Shown one piece after another: positions 1 through 5,603 of a stretch of DNA of 12,710 bases. The notes below the pieces were generated by a model. It searched no databases. It was not told where the DNA came from and saw nothing but the letters and a program-made list of their open reading frames with translations. The translations under genes and the position numbers were made by a program. The stretch comes from DATEZO01 sp035255485 (GTDB lineage: Bacteria > Pseudomonadota > Gammaproteobacteria > Burkholderiales > Burkholderiaceae_D), in the NCBI GenBank assembly GCA_035255485.1, contig DATEZO010000012.1, forward strand, positions 1 through 12,710, read 5' to 3'. The first letter of the stretch is position 1, and each line of letters opens with the position of its first letter.

Positions 1-180
1 GGGGTGGGTGGCGAAATCGTGGCCGGCCTTGGCCACCGCCATCGAAAAGCCGGTGCCGGTCAATTGCATGCCGTCGCCGGAATCGCCGACAAAACGGATG
101 ACAACACTGTCGAGCGCTTCCACCGGACGCGGCAATACGCCGCTGCTTGCTGCTTGTATTGATTCTGCCGTTTCGTTCAT
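1..180 (-). CDS. korA: 2-oxoacid:ferredoxin oxidoreductase alpha subunit (KorA-like), N-terminal fragment
   Basis: Sixty codons run from an ATG at 180 to the window edge, so the rest of the gene lies outside. Residues 26-44 (VVIRFVGDSGDGMQLTGTG) match the glycine-rich start of the gamma domain that opens KorA-type subunits of 2-oxoglutarate:ferredoxin oxidoreductase. This cytoplasmic enzyme converts 2-oxoglutarate, CoA and oxidised ferredoxin to succinyl-CoA, CO2 and reduced ferredoxin. A good ribosome site (AGGAGA, plus-strand 186-191) lies 6 nt before the ATG and supports this start. The gene follows the ferredoxin gene bzdM by 76 bp on the same strand. In Azoarcus evansii and Thauera, such an enzyme re-reduces the ferredoxin used by benzoyl-CoA reductase, and the position here fits that job. 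Substrate preference (2-oxoglutarate versus another 2-oxoacid) cannot be judged from this fragment. Confidence 0.8.
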   Translation of the reverse strand, partial: MNETAESIQAASSGVLPRPVEALDSVVIRFVGDSGDGMQLTGTGFSMAVAKAGHDFATHP

Positions 181-200
181 GCTTCTCTCCTGCGTTATGG

Positions 201-222
201 TTCGTCGAATACCTTCGACGAA
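201..222 (-). promoter_or_regulatory. Intercistronic hairpin between bzdM and korA
   Basis: A perfect inverted repeat has 9-bp arms (TTCGTCGAA at 201-209, TTCGACGAA at 214-222) and a 4-nt loop. It lies in the 76-bp gap between bzdM and korA, about 10 nt before the korA ribosome site. On the transcribed (minus) strand no U-run follows the stem, so it does not look like a simple terminator. It may be an mRNA-processing or 3'-protecting element that sets the ratio of upstream to downstream message. A T-run at 226-230 would only serve plus-strand transcription, where no gene ends. Confidence 0.5.
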
Positions 223-256
223 CACTTTTTCGATCTGCGGCGCCCCAGACCTCTCT

Positions 257-583
257 CTATTCGCGCTCCAGCAGCTCGAACTTTTCCTTGACGCCGGACC
301 AGGAGTCCGCGTCCGGCAGCGGCTCCTTTTTCACCCCGATGGACGGCCATGCCGGCGCCAGTTCGGCGTTGAGCGCCACAAAGTGCCGCATGTCGCCCGG
401 TACGTCGCTCTCGTCAAAGATTGCTTCGACCGGACATTCGGCTACGCACAAGGCGCAGTCGATGCATGCATCCGGATCGATCACCAGGAAATTGGGTCCT
501 TCGCGAAATGCGTCTGCCGGACAGACTTCAACGCAATCGGTATGCTTGCACTTGATGCAAGATTCAGTGACGACAAAGGTCAT
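257..583 (-). CDS. bzdM: Ferredoxin of the 7Fe (FdxA/FdI-like) type in the benzoyl-CoA reductase operon
   Basis: A small soluble electron carrier of 108 residues, expected to deliver electrons to benzoyl-CoA reductase. The cysteine pattern is C9-x2-C12-x4-C17-x3-C21, then C40-x2-C43-x2-C46-x3-C50, followed by a C-terminal tail of about 58 residues. This spacing and the overall sequence resemble Azotobacter vinelandii ferredoxin I (FdxA). In that protein C9, C17 and C50 equivalents bind a [3Fe-4S] cluster and C21, C40, C43, C46 bind a [4Fe-4S] cluster, while the C12 equivalent is free. The start at 583 is preferred over an in-frame ATG at 601, because GAGGAG lies 7 nt upstream and family members begin with MTFVV. 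The gene sits 47 bp after bzdQ and before korA, which matches the bzdNOPQM order of Azoarcus. Assignment to the operon is firm. The cluster type is inferred from cysteine spacing only. Confidence 0.88.
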   Translation of the reverse strand: MTFVVTESCIKCKHTDCVEVCPADAFREGPNFLVIDPDACIDCALCVAECPVEAIFDESDVPGDMRHFVALNAELAPAWPSIGVKKEPLPDADSWSGVKEKFELLERE

Positions 584-630
584 TTTTCCACTCCTCTTCA
601 AGAATATTGCAACTGCTTGTTTACAACTGT

Positions 631-1608
631 TTACGCGACCGTTTTTTCCGGTTTATGGAAAGTGATCTTCTTGGCGCCCGATGAGCAACCGTCGGTCGGG
701 TTGCACGGTTCGGCGATTTTCTTGGTAAGGCCGATGGCGGACCAGCGACGGCGCGGGACGACCTCGACGAAACCTTCCTGCCCCGCCGTCGGCGGTATCG
801 GCTTGCCATCGGTGATCAGTTTTTCGATGCGCCGCAAGCCAAGAAATGCCGCGCCATAGGCGCCATTGAGCTGCCCCAGGCCATTGGCAGCCACGTTGAG
901 CTTGGCTTCCAGATTCTTTTCCAGTGCATGCACCATGGCTTCATTGCGCGTCATGCCGCCAGTCAGCATGTAGCCTGGCTCGAGGCCGACGCGGCGCATG
1001 AGTTGCACCGCCCGCCCGCCGAGCGCAATCATCGCGCCCATCATGATGTCTTCCGCCGGTATTCCGTTCGAGAGGTGGTTGATGACCTCGGATTCTGCAA
1101 ACACCGCGCAAACGCTGCTCACCTCGACCGGGTTGGTCGAACGCATGGCGTAGGGGCCGATATCGTTGGTGGTAAGACCCAGATAGCGCGCCGACTTTTC
1201 CAGGAAGGCACCGGTACCCGCTGCACATTTATCGTTCAGGCGGAACGCGCGTACCCGTCCATTGCCGTCGACGCGTATGGCCTTGATGTCCTGGCCACCG
1301 ATGTCGAGGATCGTGCGGGTGTCAGGGAACAGATGCACGGCGGCCTGGGCGTGCGCCGTCAGTTCGGTGACTTGCGCATGACGGTAGGCGACCGTGTAGC
1401 GGCCATATCCGGTTGCGACAACATAATTGATCTGGGACCGCTCCAGACCGCAGGCCTGGAGCAATTCATCGAATACGCCTTCCGAGGCCTGCCCCAGCTT
1501 GAATCCCGTGCGCCGGACAGCCTGCCCGACAACTTCGCGCTTGTCATTGAGAACGATGGCCTTTGAATAAGTCGAACCGATATCGATACCTGCAACGTAT
1601 AGCATCAT
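631..1608 (-). CDS. bzdQ: Benzoyl-CoA reductase, delta subunit (BadF/BadG/BcrA/BcrD ATPase family)
   Basis: One of the two ATPase subunits that couple ATP hydrolysis to low-potential electron transfer onto benzoyl-CoA (cytoplasm). It has the ASKHA nucleotide-binding fold of the activator family: a phosphate-1 loop near residues 7-17 (GIDIGSTYSKA), DIGGQD at 102-107, NDKCAAGTG at 125-133 and a TGG loop at 216-218. C128 and C167 match the positions that bind the bridging [4Fe-4S] cluster in HgdC-type activators. The protein is longer than its partner BzdP because of a C-terminal tail of about 60 residues holding C302 and C308. The first ATG (1608) overlaps the bzdP stop by 4 bp (ATGA). A second ATG follows directly at 1605. 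The GAGGAGG ribosome site is only 1 nt from the first ATG and 4 nt from the second, so the true start may be 1605. Which ATPase subunit is called alpha or delta follows Azoarcus gene order. Confidence 0.9.
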   Translation of the reverse strand: MMLYVAGIDIGSTYSKAIVLNDKREVVGQAVRRTGFKLGQASEGVFDELLQACGLERSQINYVVATGYGRYTVAYRHAQVTELTAHAQAAVHLFPDTRTILDIGGQDIKAIRVDGNGRVRAFRLNDKCAAGTGAFLEKSARYLGLTTNDIGPYAMRSTNPVEVSSVCAVFAESEVINHLSNGIPAEDIMMGAMIALGGRAVQLMRRVGLEPGYMLTGGMTRNEAMVHALEKNLEAKLNVAANGLGQLNGAYGAAFLGLRRIEKLITDGKPIPPTAGQEGFVEVVPRRRWSAIGLTKKIAEPCNPTDGCSSGAKKITFHKPEKTVA

Positions 1609-2426
1609 GCCTCCTCTGCGGTGGTAGCCGCGAGCTGTTGTGTAGTGCCAAAAGCACGGTCATGGGCGAAAAGCGCCGCGCCGAGTGCGCCGATCAGATG
1701 AGCGTCCGGACTGACGTTGATCGGAATTCCCAACTGCTCCTGAAGCAGTTGGACCATGGCGATGTTTCGGCTCACGCCCCCGGTAAAGGTGGCTTCCGGC
1801 ACGATGCCGACACGCCGCGCCAGCGAAACGCAGCGGCTGGTGATGGCCTGATGCACGCCCATCAGCACATCCTCGGGCAGGCAGCCCTTGGCCAGATGGC
1901 TGATGATTTCCGATTCCGCGAATACCGTGCACGTCGTGGTGATGCGTACCGGGTTGGTCGACTTGAGCGAAAGCGGCCCCAGTTCCGAGAGCGACATTTC
2001 GAGGGCATAGGATGCCGCGCCCAGGAAGCGCCCGGTGCCGGCGGCGCATTTGTCGTTCATGGTGAAATCCTCGACCTGGCCATCAGGGCCGACGCGGATT
2101 GCCTTGGTGTCCTGGCCGCCGATATCGATGACCATGCGCGTTGCCGGAAACAGATGAACCGCGCCGCGTGCATGGCAACTGATCTCTGTCACCTGCTCAT
2201 TGCCGAACGTGACCTTGTATCGGCCATAGCCGGTAGCAACGGTATACTCAACCTGATCTTCCGTGATGTCGGCGTTCTTGAGCGCTGCCTGGAAGGCATC
2301 CTGAGCAATGGACGTCATGCTGCTTTCCATGTCGAGAATGGCGCGTCCGACAATGGTCTTGTTCCTGTCGATGATTACCGCTTTGGTCTGCGTGGATCCG
2401 ACGTCAACTCCTGCCACGTATTTCAT
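1605..2426 (-). CDS. bzdP: Benzoyl-CoA reductase, alpha subunit (BadF/BadG/BcrA/BcrD ATPase family)
   Basis: Second ATPase subunit, 273 residues, paralogous to BzdQ. Visible motifs are GVDVGSTQTKA (6-16), DIGGQD (101-106), NDKCAAGTG (124-132) and TGG near 215-217. C127 and C166 fall at the same numbers as the cluster cysteines of the HgdC activator, so a [4Fe-4S] cluster bridging BzdP and BzdQ is expected. The Thauera equivalent BcrA is much longer (about 440 residues). The short form here is typical of the Azoarcus Bzd subtype. The gene is translationally coupled at both ends: its ATG overlaps the bzdO stop (ATGA, 2423-2426) and its stop overlaps the bzdQ start. A GGGAGA ribosome site lies just upstream of the ATG. 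The function is established for the family. The Bzd subtype is inferred from length and gene order. Confidence 0.9.
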   Translation of the reverse strand: MKYVAGVDVGSTQTKAVIIDRNKTIVGRAILDMESSMTSIAQDAFQAALKNADITEDQVEYTVATGYGRYKVTFGNEQVTEISCHARGAVHLFPATRMVIDIGGQDTKAIRVGPDGQVEDFTMNDKCAAGTGRFLGAASYALEMSLSELGPLSLKSTNPVRITTTCTVFAESEIISHLAKGCLPEDVLMGVHQAITSRCVSLARRVGIVPEATFTGGVSRNIAMVQLLQEQLGIPINVSPDAHLIGALGAALFAHDRAFGTTQQLAATTAEEA

Positions 2427-3799
2427 GCTGTTCTCCCTTTTCCAGTGGGTACCTCTTTACCGCGCAGCGGGCCGGTGCCGCTCCGTTGCTGCAGTGCTTC
2501 GAAGAAGGCATCAACGCGATTCTTGATCTGGGCGTCCGACCAGTAGCGTGGATCGATCAAATCGGATTCGATGTAGAGGGTCGGAATATTGAGCTTCTTC
2601 GAAATGTAATCGCGCGTGTCGGCCATGCCGGCGGATACGAAACGGCAGCTCTTGATGCCGTGGAAGACCACGCCATCCACGCCGTAATCATGGATCCGCT
2701 GTTCCATCCGCTCGTGTGCGAAGAACTGATTGCTCAAGCCGCGCTGGGCAGCCAGCGCCGTTACCTCGGCCATGCTTTCGAGCGGACGCGACGTATCGTA
2801 GAGCAGTTCCGCAGCATCCATGCCGCCAGCAGCGAAGGTGAGGTAATCGGAGTAGGCAAAGACGCCACCCCAGGTTTCGAACAATTCAATCAGCCTTCTC
2901 ATCGACACATAGCAAGGCGTGCCGGAGAACAGCAGGCGGAAGCGCTCATCAGGAACGCGCCCTTCGCCGCGTGCTACCTTGGCCCGGACGTCTTCCTCGA
3001 GCCGGCGCATGAACTCGACGCCTTCGACCGTGCCGCGGTACACGTTCATGATGCCGATATAGGTAAGGCCGTCGAGCATCGCGTTGTAGGGCGCCGGGCA
3101 CACCCGGTTCAGCTCCATCACGTTATTCCAGTGAGTCACCATCTGGTTTACCCGTCCCTGGATTTCTGCCAGGCGGTCGATGTCGAATTTTTTCCCGGTG
3201 ATTTTTTCGCACTTCGTAATCAGATCCTTGAACTGATCTTCGACCCAGCGTGCATCGGCCGAATGTTGCGCATCACCCGGACTTACCTTCCAGTTGGCAG
3301 TACGCTGACCGGGCAGATCGAGTACGAAACTGGGCATTTTGTGCTTGCGCTCCCAGATCTCGGCCCACTTGATGAAGGTGCCGCACATGTTGGAGGAAAT
3401 GGAAAGATCCGGTTTCGGCATTTTCCAGATGGGATGCTTCTCCTCCTTCAGCATCATGCCAACGTCGGCCTTGACGTAAGAGCAGACGTCGGGCGACATG
3501 CCGTAGTCTTCCGACAAGCGGATGAATTCCGCCGAGGTTTTGCGTACGCCGCTCTGCAGCGAATTGATCTCGGGGAAAACCATATGGAAGTCGAAGCTGC
3601 GCAGGATTTCGATGGCGTTGCCCATGACGAAGACGTTGGCAACCGGCTCCTTGCGCTCGTTGGCATTTTCGAGGCTGGTGTACCAGTCCTTGATCAGGCG
3701 CTGCCCTTCGGCGTGGGCGTCAAAAGGGGTCCACACGGCTTGATTTGCCGGTGCCGAGGAATGCGTGCCCGGAATTGCTTCGGCGATGGTGGTAGTCAT
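2423..3799 (-). CDS. bzdO: Benzoyl-CoA reductase, beta subunit (2-hydroxyacyl-CoA dehydratase D family)
   Basis: Larger of the two substrate-side subunits. With BzdN it forms the module that binds benzoyl-CoA and reduces the ring to cyclohexa-1,5-diene-1-carbonyl-CoA. The protein has 458 residues. C106 (PDVCSYVK), C139 (SNMCGTF) and C385 (IKSCRF) are well placed as ligands of the catalytic-side [4Fe-4S] cluster, as in the HgdA/B and BcrB/C family. The start at 3799 is chosen because AGGAGA lies 6 nt upstream and family homology begins near there. An open frame reaches back to 3874, but that extension lies inside the end of bzdN and looks unlike protein (MNKCRCNSKPS). There is a 13-bp gap after bzdN and a 4-bp overlap with bzdP, as expected for one polycistronic message. 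No broken motif or frameshift is seen. Confidence 0.92.
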   Translation of the reverse strand: MTTTIAEAIPGTHSSAPANQAVWTPFDAHAEGQRLIKDWYTSLENANERKEPVANVFVMGNAIEILRSFDFHMVFPEINSLQSGVRKTSAEFIRLSEDYGMSPDVCSYVKADVGMMLKEEKHPIWKMPKPDLSISSNMCGTFIKWAEIWERKHKMPSFVLDLPGQRTANWKVSPGDAQHSADARWVEDQFKDLITKCEKITGKKFDIDRLAEIQGRVNQMVTHWNNVMELNRVCPAPYNAMLDGLTYIGIMNVYRGTVEGVEFMRRLEEDVRAKVARGEGRVPDERFRLLFSGTPCYVSMRRLIELFETWGGVFAYSDYLTFAAGGMDAAELLYDTSRPLESMAEVTALAAQRGLSNQFFAHERMEQRIHDYGVDGVVFHGIKSCRFVSAGMADTRDYISKKLNIPTLYIESDLIDPRYWSDAQIKNRVDAFFEALQQRSGTGPLRGKEVPTGKGRTA

Positions 3800-3812
3800 T
3801 ATGTTTCTCCTG

Positions 3813-4994
3813 TTAGGCAAGCGCGAACAACAAGGATTCGGCGAAGGTTTCGAGTTGCATCGACATTTGTTCAAACGAGGTCATCTTGTCCTCGAATTCA
3901 AGCACCAGGTACTGAATGCCGGCTTCATCGAGGTCCTTTGACCAGAACAGCTGATCGTCCAGTCCCGGCTCGCAGAATTTCGCCGCGCCAAGGATGGCGG
4001 CATCTGCCTTGGATGCGCGCAGCATCTCCATCAAATAAGCTTCTTTGGGCTTGCGCTCGTCGTGCTGCACCGGGCTCGGGTTGGAACGCTCGATGTAGCT
4101 TTCCGCGAGTGCCCAGACCGGATCGCCGGCATCCTCTGGTACGTCTTCCCTGATCCAGCGCTGGCCGATCAGCAGATCATCGTCGACGATGAAGCAGTTA
4201 TCGTCCATGGCTTCAATCATTTCGAGTGGCGGCTGTTCGCAGAAGCCGCCGACGAAGATGACGCGCGGCTTGTCCTGCGCCACGACAGGGCGATGACGAA
4301 TGGCATCAAGCGCTTCTTCGAGCAGTTCGATGTGCTGTTCGCAACTGATCCTGGTTCCGGCGCGGACCAGCATGTACGATTCGGAACAACTCAACCGCCA
4401 CGGTTCATCGCGCCGGATCTGGTAGAGATCGCGCATCAGGCGCCGCTTTTTGTTATACAGGCGGATGCTCGAACGAATTGCTTCATCGCTGATAGAGTGA
4501 CCGACCCGGCGCGCCAGTTCGGCCCGCAGCCGCTGATATTCGGCTGCGATATAGCGGGTTGCTCCCGGTGAGTTCGGGTTCTGCGGCATGTAGAGAATCT
4601 CCGACATCTGATCGGGCAGATTGCGCGACCAGATGCCGGCAAGATGCTTCGCTGCGTCGCAGATAGGGGTGGTAACGAAACCGGTCAAGCCTTCGAGTGT
4701 GCCGTTCAAACCGAGCTCCGTAGTCGAGCGGCAAATGGAACAAATGAAAGAACCCATCCGGGCGTCGGCATGCTTCATTTCCAGCTTGTTGCCGCCACCG
4801 AGGATGTTGACAGGCAATAGCCCGGCCGCATGAGCGATCTCATCCGGAAAATACACGGGGAAATTCCCTATCGTGCCGGTAAAACCTTCCGGCAAGGATG
4901 CTGCATCCGGAATGCTGGCATCGAGCGCAGTTGCATGGCAACGTTCAAGAATTGCGGTAAGCTGGGCTTCTCGGTCTTGAGTCTGGGTTATCAC
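3813..4994 (-). CDS. bzdN: Benzoyl-CoA reductase, gamma subunit (2-hydroxyacyl-CoA dehydratase D family)
   Basis: First gene of the operon, 393 residues, close to the usual size of BcrC/BzdN proteins. It partners BzdO in the benzoyl-CoA-binding, ring-reducing half of the ATP-dependent (class I) benzoyl-CoA reductase. Likely cluster cysteines are C85 and C88 (FICSIC), C112 (TPICDAAKH) and C341 (AKFCEPG). The GGGNK stretch at 66-70 and FPVYFPDEIAHAAGLLP at 45-61 are typical of the family N-terminal domain. The start codon is GTG at 4994: AAGGAG sits 7 nt upstream (plus-strand 5002-5007) and no ATG is available nearby. An FNR-type box and a TGCA-rich dyad lie 89-156 bp upstream, which points to control by anoxia and by the aromatic intermediate. 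A 2-hydroxyacyl-CoA dehydratase subunit is the main alternative, but the N-O-P-Q-M order makes benzoyl-CoA reductase much more likely. Confidence 0.92.
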   Translation of the reverse strand: MITQTQDREAQLTAILERCHATALDASIPDAASLPEGFTGTIGNFPVYFPDEIAHAAGLLPVNILGGGNKLEMKHADARMGSFICSICRSTTELGLNGTLEGLTGFVTTPICDAAKHLAGIWSRNLPDQMSEILYMPQNPNSPGATRYIAAEYQRLRAELARRVGHSISDEAIRSSIRLYNKKRRLMRDLYQIRRDEPWRLSCSESYMLVRAGTRISCEQHIELLEEALDAIRHRPVVAQDKPRVIFVGGFCEQPPLEMIEAMDDNCFIVDDDLLIGQRWIREDVPEDAGDPVWALAESYIERSNPSPVQHDERKPKEAYLMEMLRASKADAAILGAAKFCEPGLDDQLFWSKDLDEAGIQYLVLEFEDKMTSFEQMSMQLETFAESLLFALA

Positions 4995-5001
4995 GGTATG
5001 A

Positions 5002-5007
5002 CTCCTT
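5002..5007 (-). promoter_or_regulatory. Ribosome-binding site that fixes the GTG start of bzdN
   Basis: Minus-strand AAGGAG is followed by 7 nt and then GTG at 4994-4992. This spacing is ideal, and there is no competing ATG, so translation of the operon very probably begins at a GTG. Confidence 0.75.
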
Positions 5008-5082
5008 TTCTGCTGCAGTTAGGGTAATACTTAATGTGTACTATAGTGCAGACAAGGTTAATTTCAAAGGAATCATAGTTCA

Positions 5083-5096
5083 TTGATGTAAATCAA
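5083..5096. promoter_or_regulatory. FNR/Anr (AcpR-like) binding box upstream of bzdN
   Basis: TTGATGTAAATCAA is an exact match to the FNR consensus TTGAT-N4-ATCAA and is symmetric. Its centre lies 95 nt upstream of the bzdN GTG. If it works as a class II activator site at -41.5, transcription would start near 5048 on the minus strand with a weak -10 (TAACCT, 5060-5055). A better -10 (TATAGT, 5045-5040) would instead place the box near -57. In Azoarcus sp. CIB the FNR homologue AcpR activates the bzd promoter, so oxygen-regulated expression is expected here. Binding is inferred, while the sequence match is direct. Confidence 0.82.
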
Positions 5097-5115
5097 AAAT
5101 TTGAATAAACATACC

Positions 5116-5150
5116 TATACTGCATGTGGTGTCTTTATGCATGCAGTATA
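5116..5150. promoter_or_regulatory. 35-bp dyad operator candidate (11-bp arms, TGCA core)
   Basis: TATACTGCATG (5116-5126) and CATGCAGTATA (5140-5150) are perfect inverted repeats around a 13-bp spacer. Each arm contains ACTGCA/TGCAGT. The arm centres lie 24 bp apart, about two helical turns, as expected for a dimeric or tetrameric regulator on one DNA face. The dyad lies just upstream of the FNR-type box, between the bzd operon and the P450 gene. A BzdR/BoxR-like repressor is the best guess because its reported sites contain TGCA. No regulator gene is present in this window. Confidence 0.6.
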
Positions 5151-5603
5151 TTTCATGCTATCGTTAACTTAATGCATTTCTGCTCGCATGCCGGCAAAAA
5201 TCTTGTTCAATTGCATGTATGAGCGCGCATGGTGCATCCTGTCGATACTTTAAAAGTTGTGTCAAAGATGATTGCTTGCTTTTTACAGCGTTGAGTATTG
5301 ATCGACTGGCGGAGGCAATAGCTTCGATTATTTTTTGAAATGGGAGTGTCAATGCCGCAATGGCGCGTTTCTTTTTCACGCTGAAGACACTACGGCTCAG
5401 TAAAAAATGATCACGCCCGCGATGGATTACGTGCTAATGCTCCATTGCAATGAACGGTTCTACAATCAAGAACGCAGAGACATTCAGTCATCGGCTTTAT
5501 CAGTCCCGTACAATTTGAAATGCGCCCGGTGGATGTGTCCGCGGTATCGGGACATGCCCAAAATGACTCATGAAAATCTATCGGACACTATTGAACAGTA
5601 ATC

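Larger units (their letters stand above)
4995..5603. other. 609-bp divergent intergenic control region between bzdN and the P450 gene
   Basis: No gene here is convincing. The part next to bzdN (about 5014-5240) is AT-rich and holds eight TGCA tetramers (5014, 5047, 5121, 5138, 5142, 5173, 5212 and 5233), far more than chance would give. It also holds an FNR-type box and a long inverted repeat. TGCA-based operators are reported for BzdR, the benzoyl-CoA-responsive repressor of the Azoarcus bzd operon. The sequence TGCA-GACAA-GGTTA (5047-5059) may be one such site, although its spacing may differ from the published consensus. The part next to the P450 (5240-5603) shows no clear promoter. Two open frames, 5164-5379 on minus (GTG start) and 5407-5601 on plus, have no recognisable product and no ribosome site. 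Confidence 0.7.

Noticed and set aside
928..1566. Open frame of 212 codons on the plus strand
   Set aside because: Antisense to bzdQ and has no known motif.
3800..3874. Upstream extension of bzdO to an ATG at 3874
   Set aside because: It lies inside the bzdN coding end, while a strong ribosome site marks 3799.
2486..4153. Open frame of 555 codons on the plus strand
   Set aside because: Antisense to bzdO and bzdN; no recognisable domain.
5164..5379. Minus-strand frame of 71 codons starting with GTG and MKKKRAIAAL
   Set aside because: It overlaps the operator region at one end, has no ribosome site, and matches no family I know. A small protein is possible but unsupported.
5407..5601. Plus-strand frame of 64 codons ending 2 bp before the P450 start
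   Set aside because: No ribosome site and no recognisable product. The only hint is the tight spacing to the P450, which could aid its translation.
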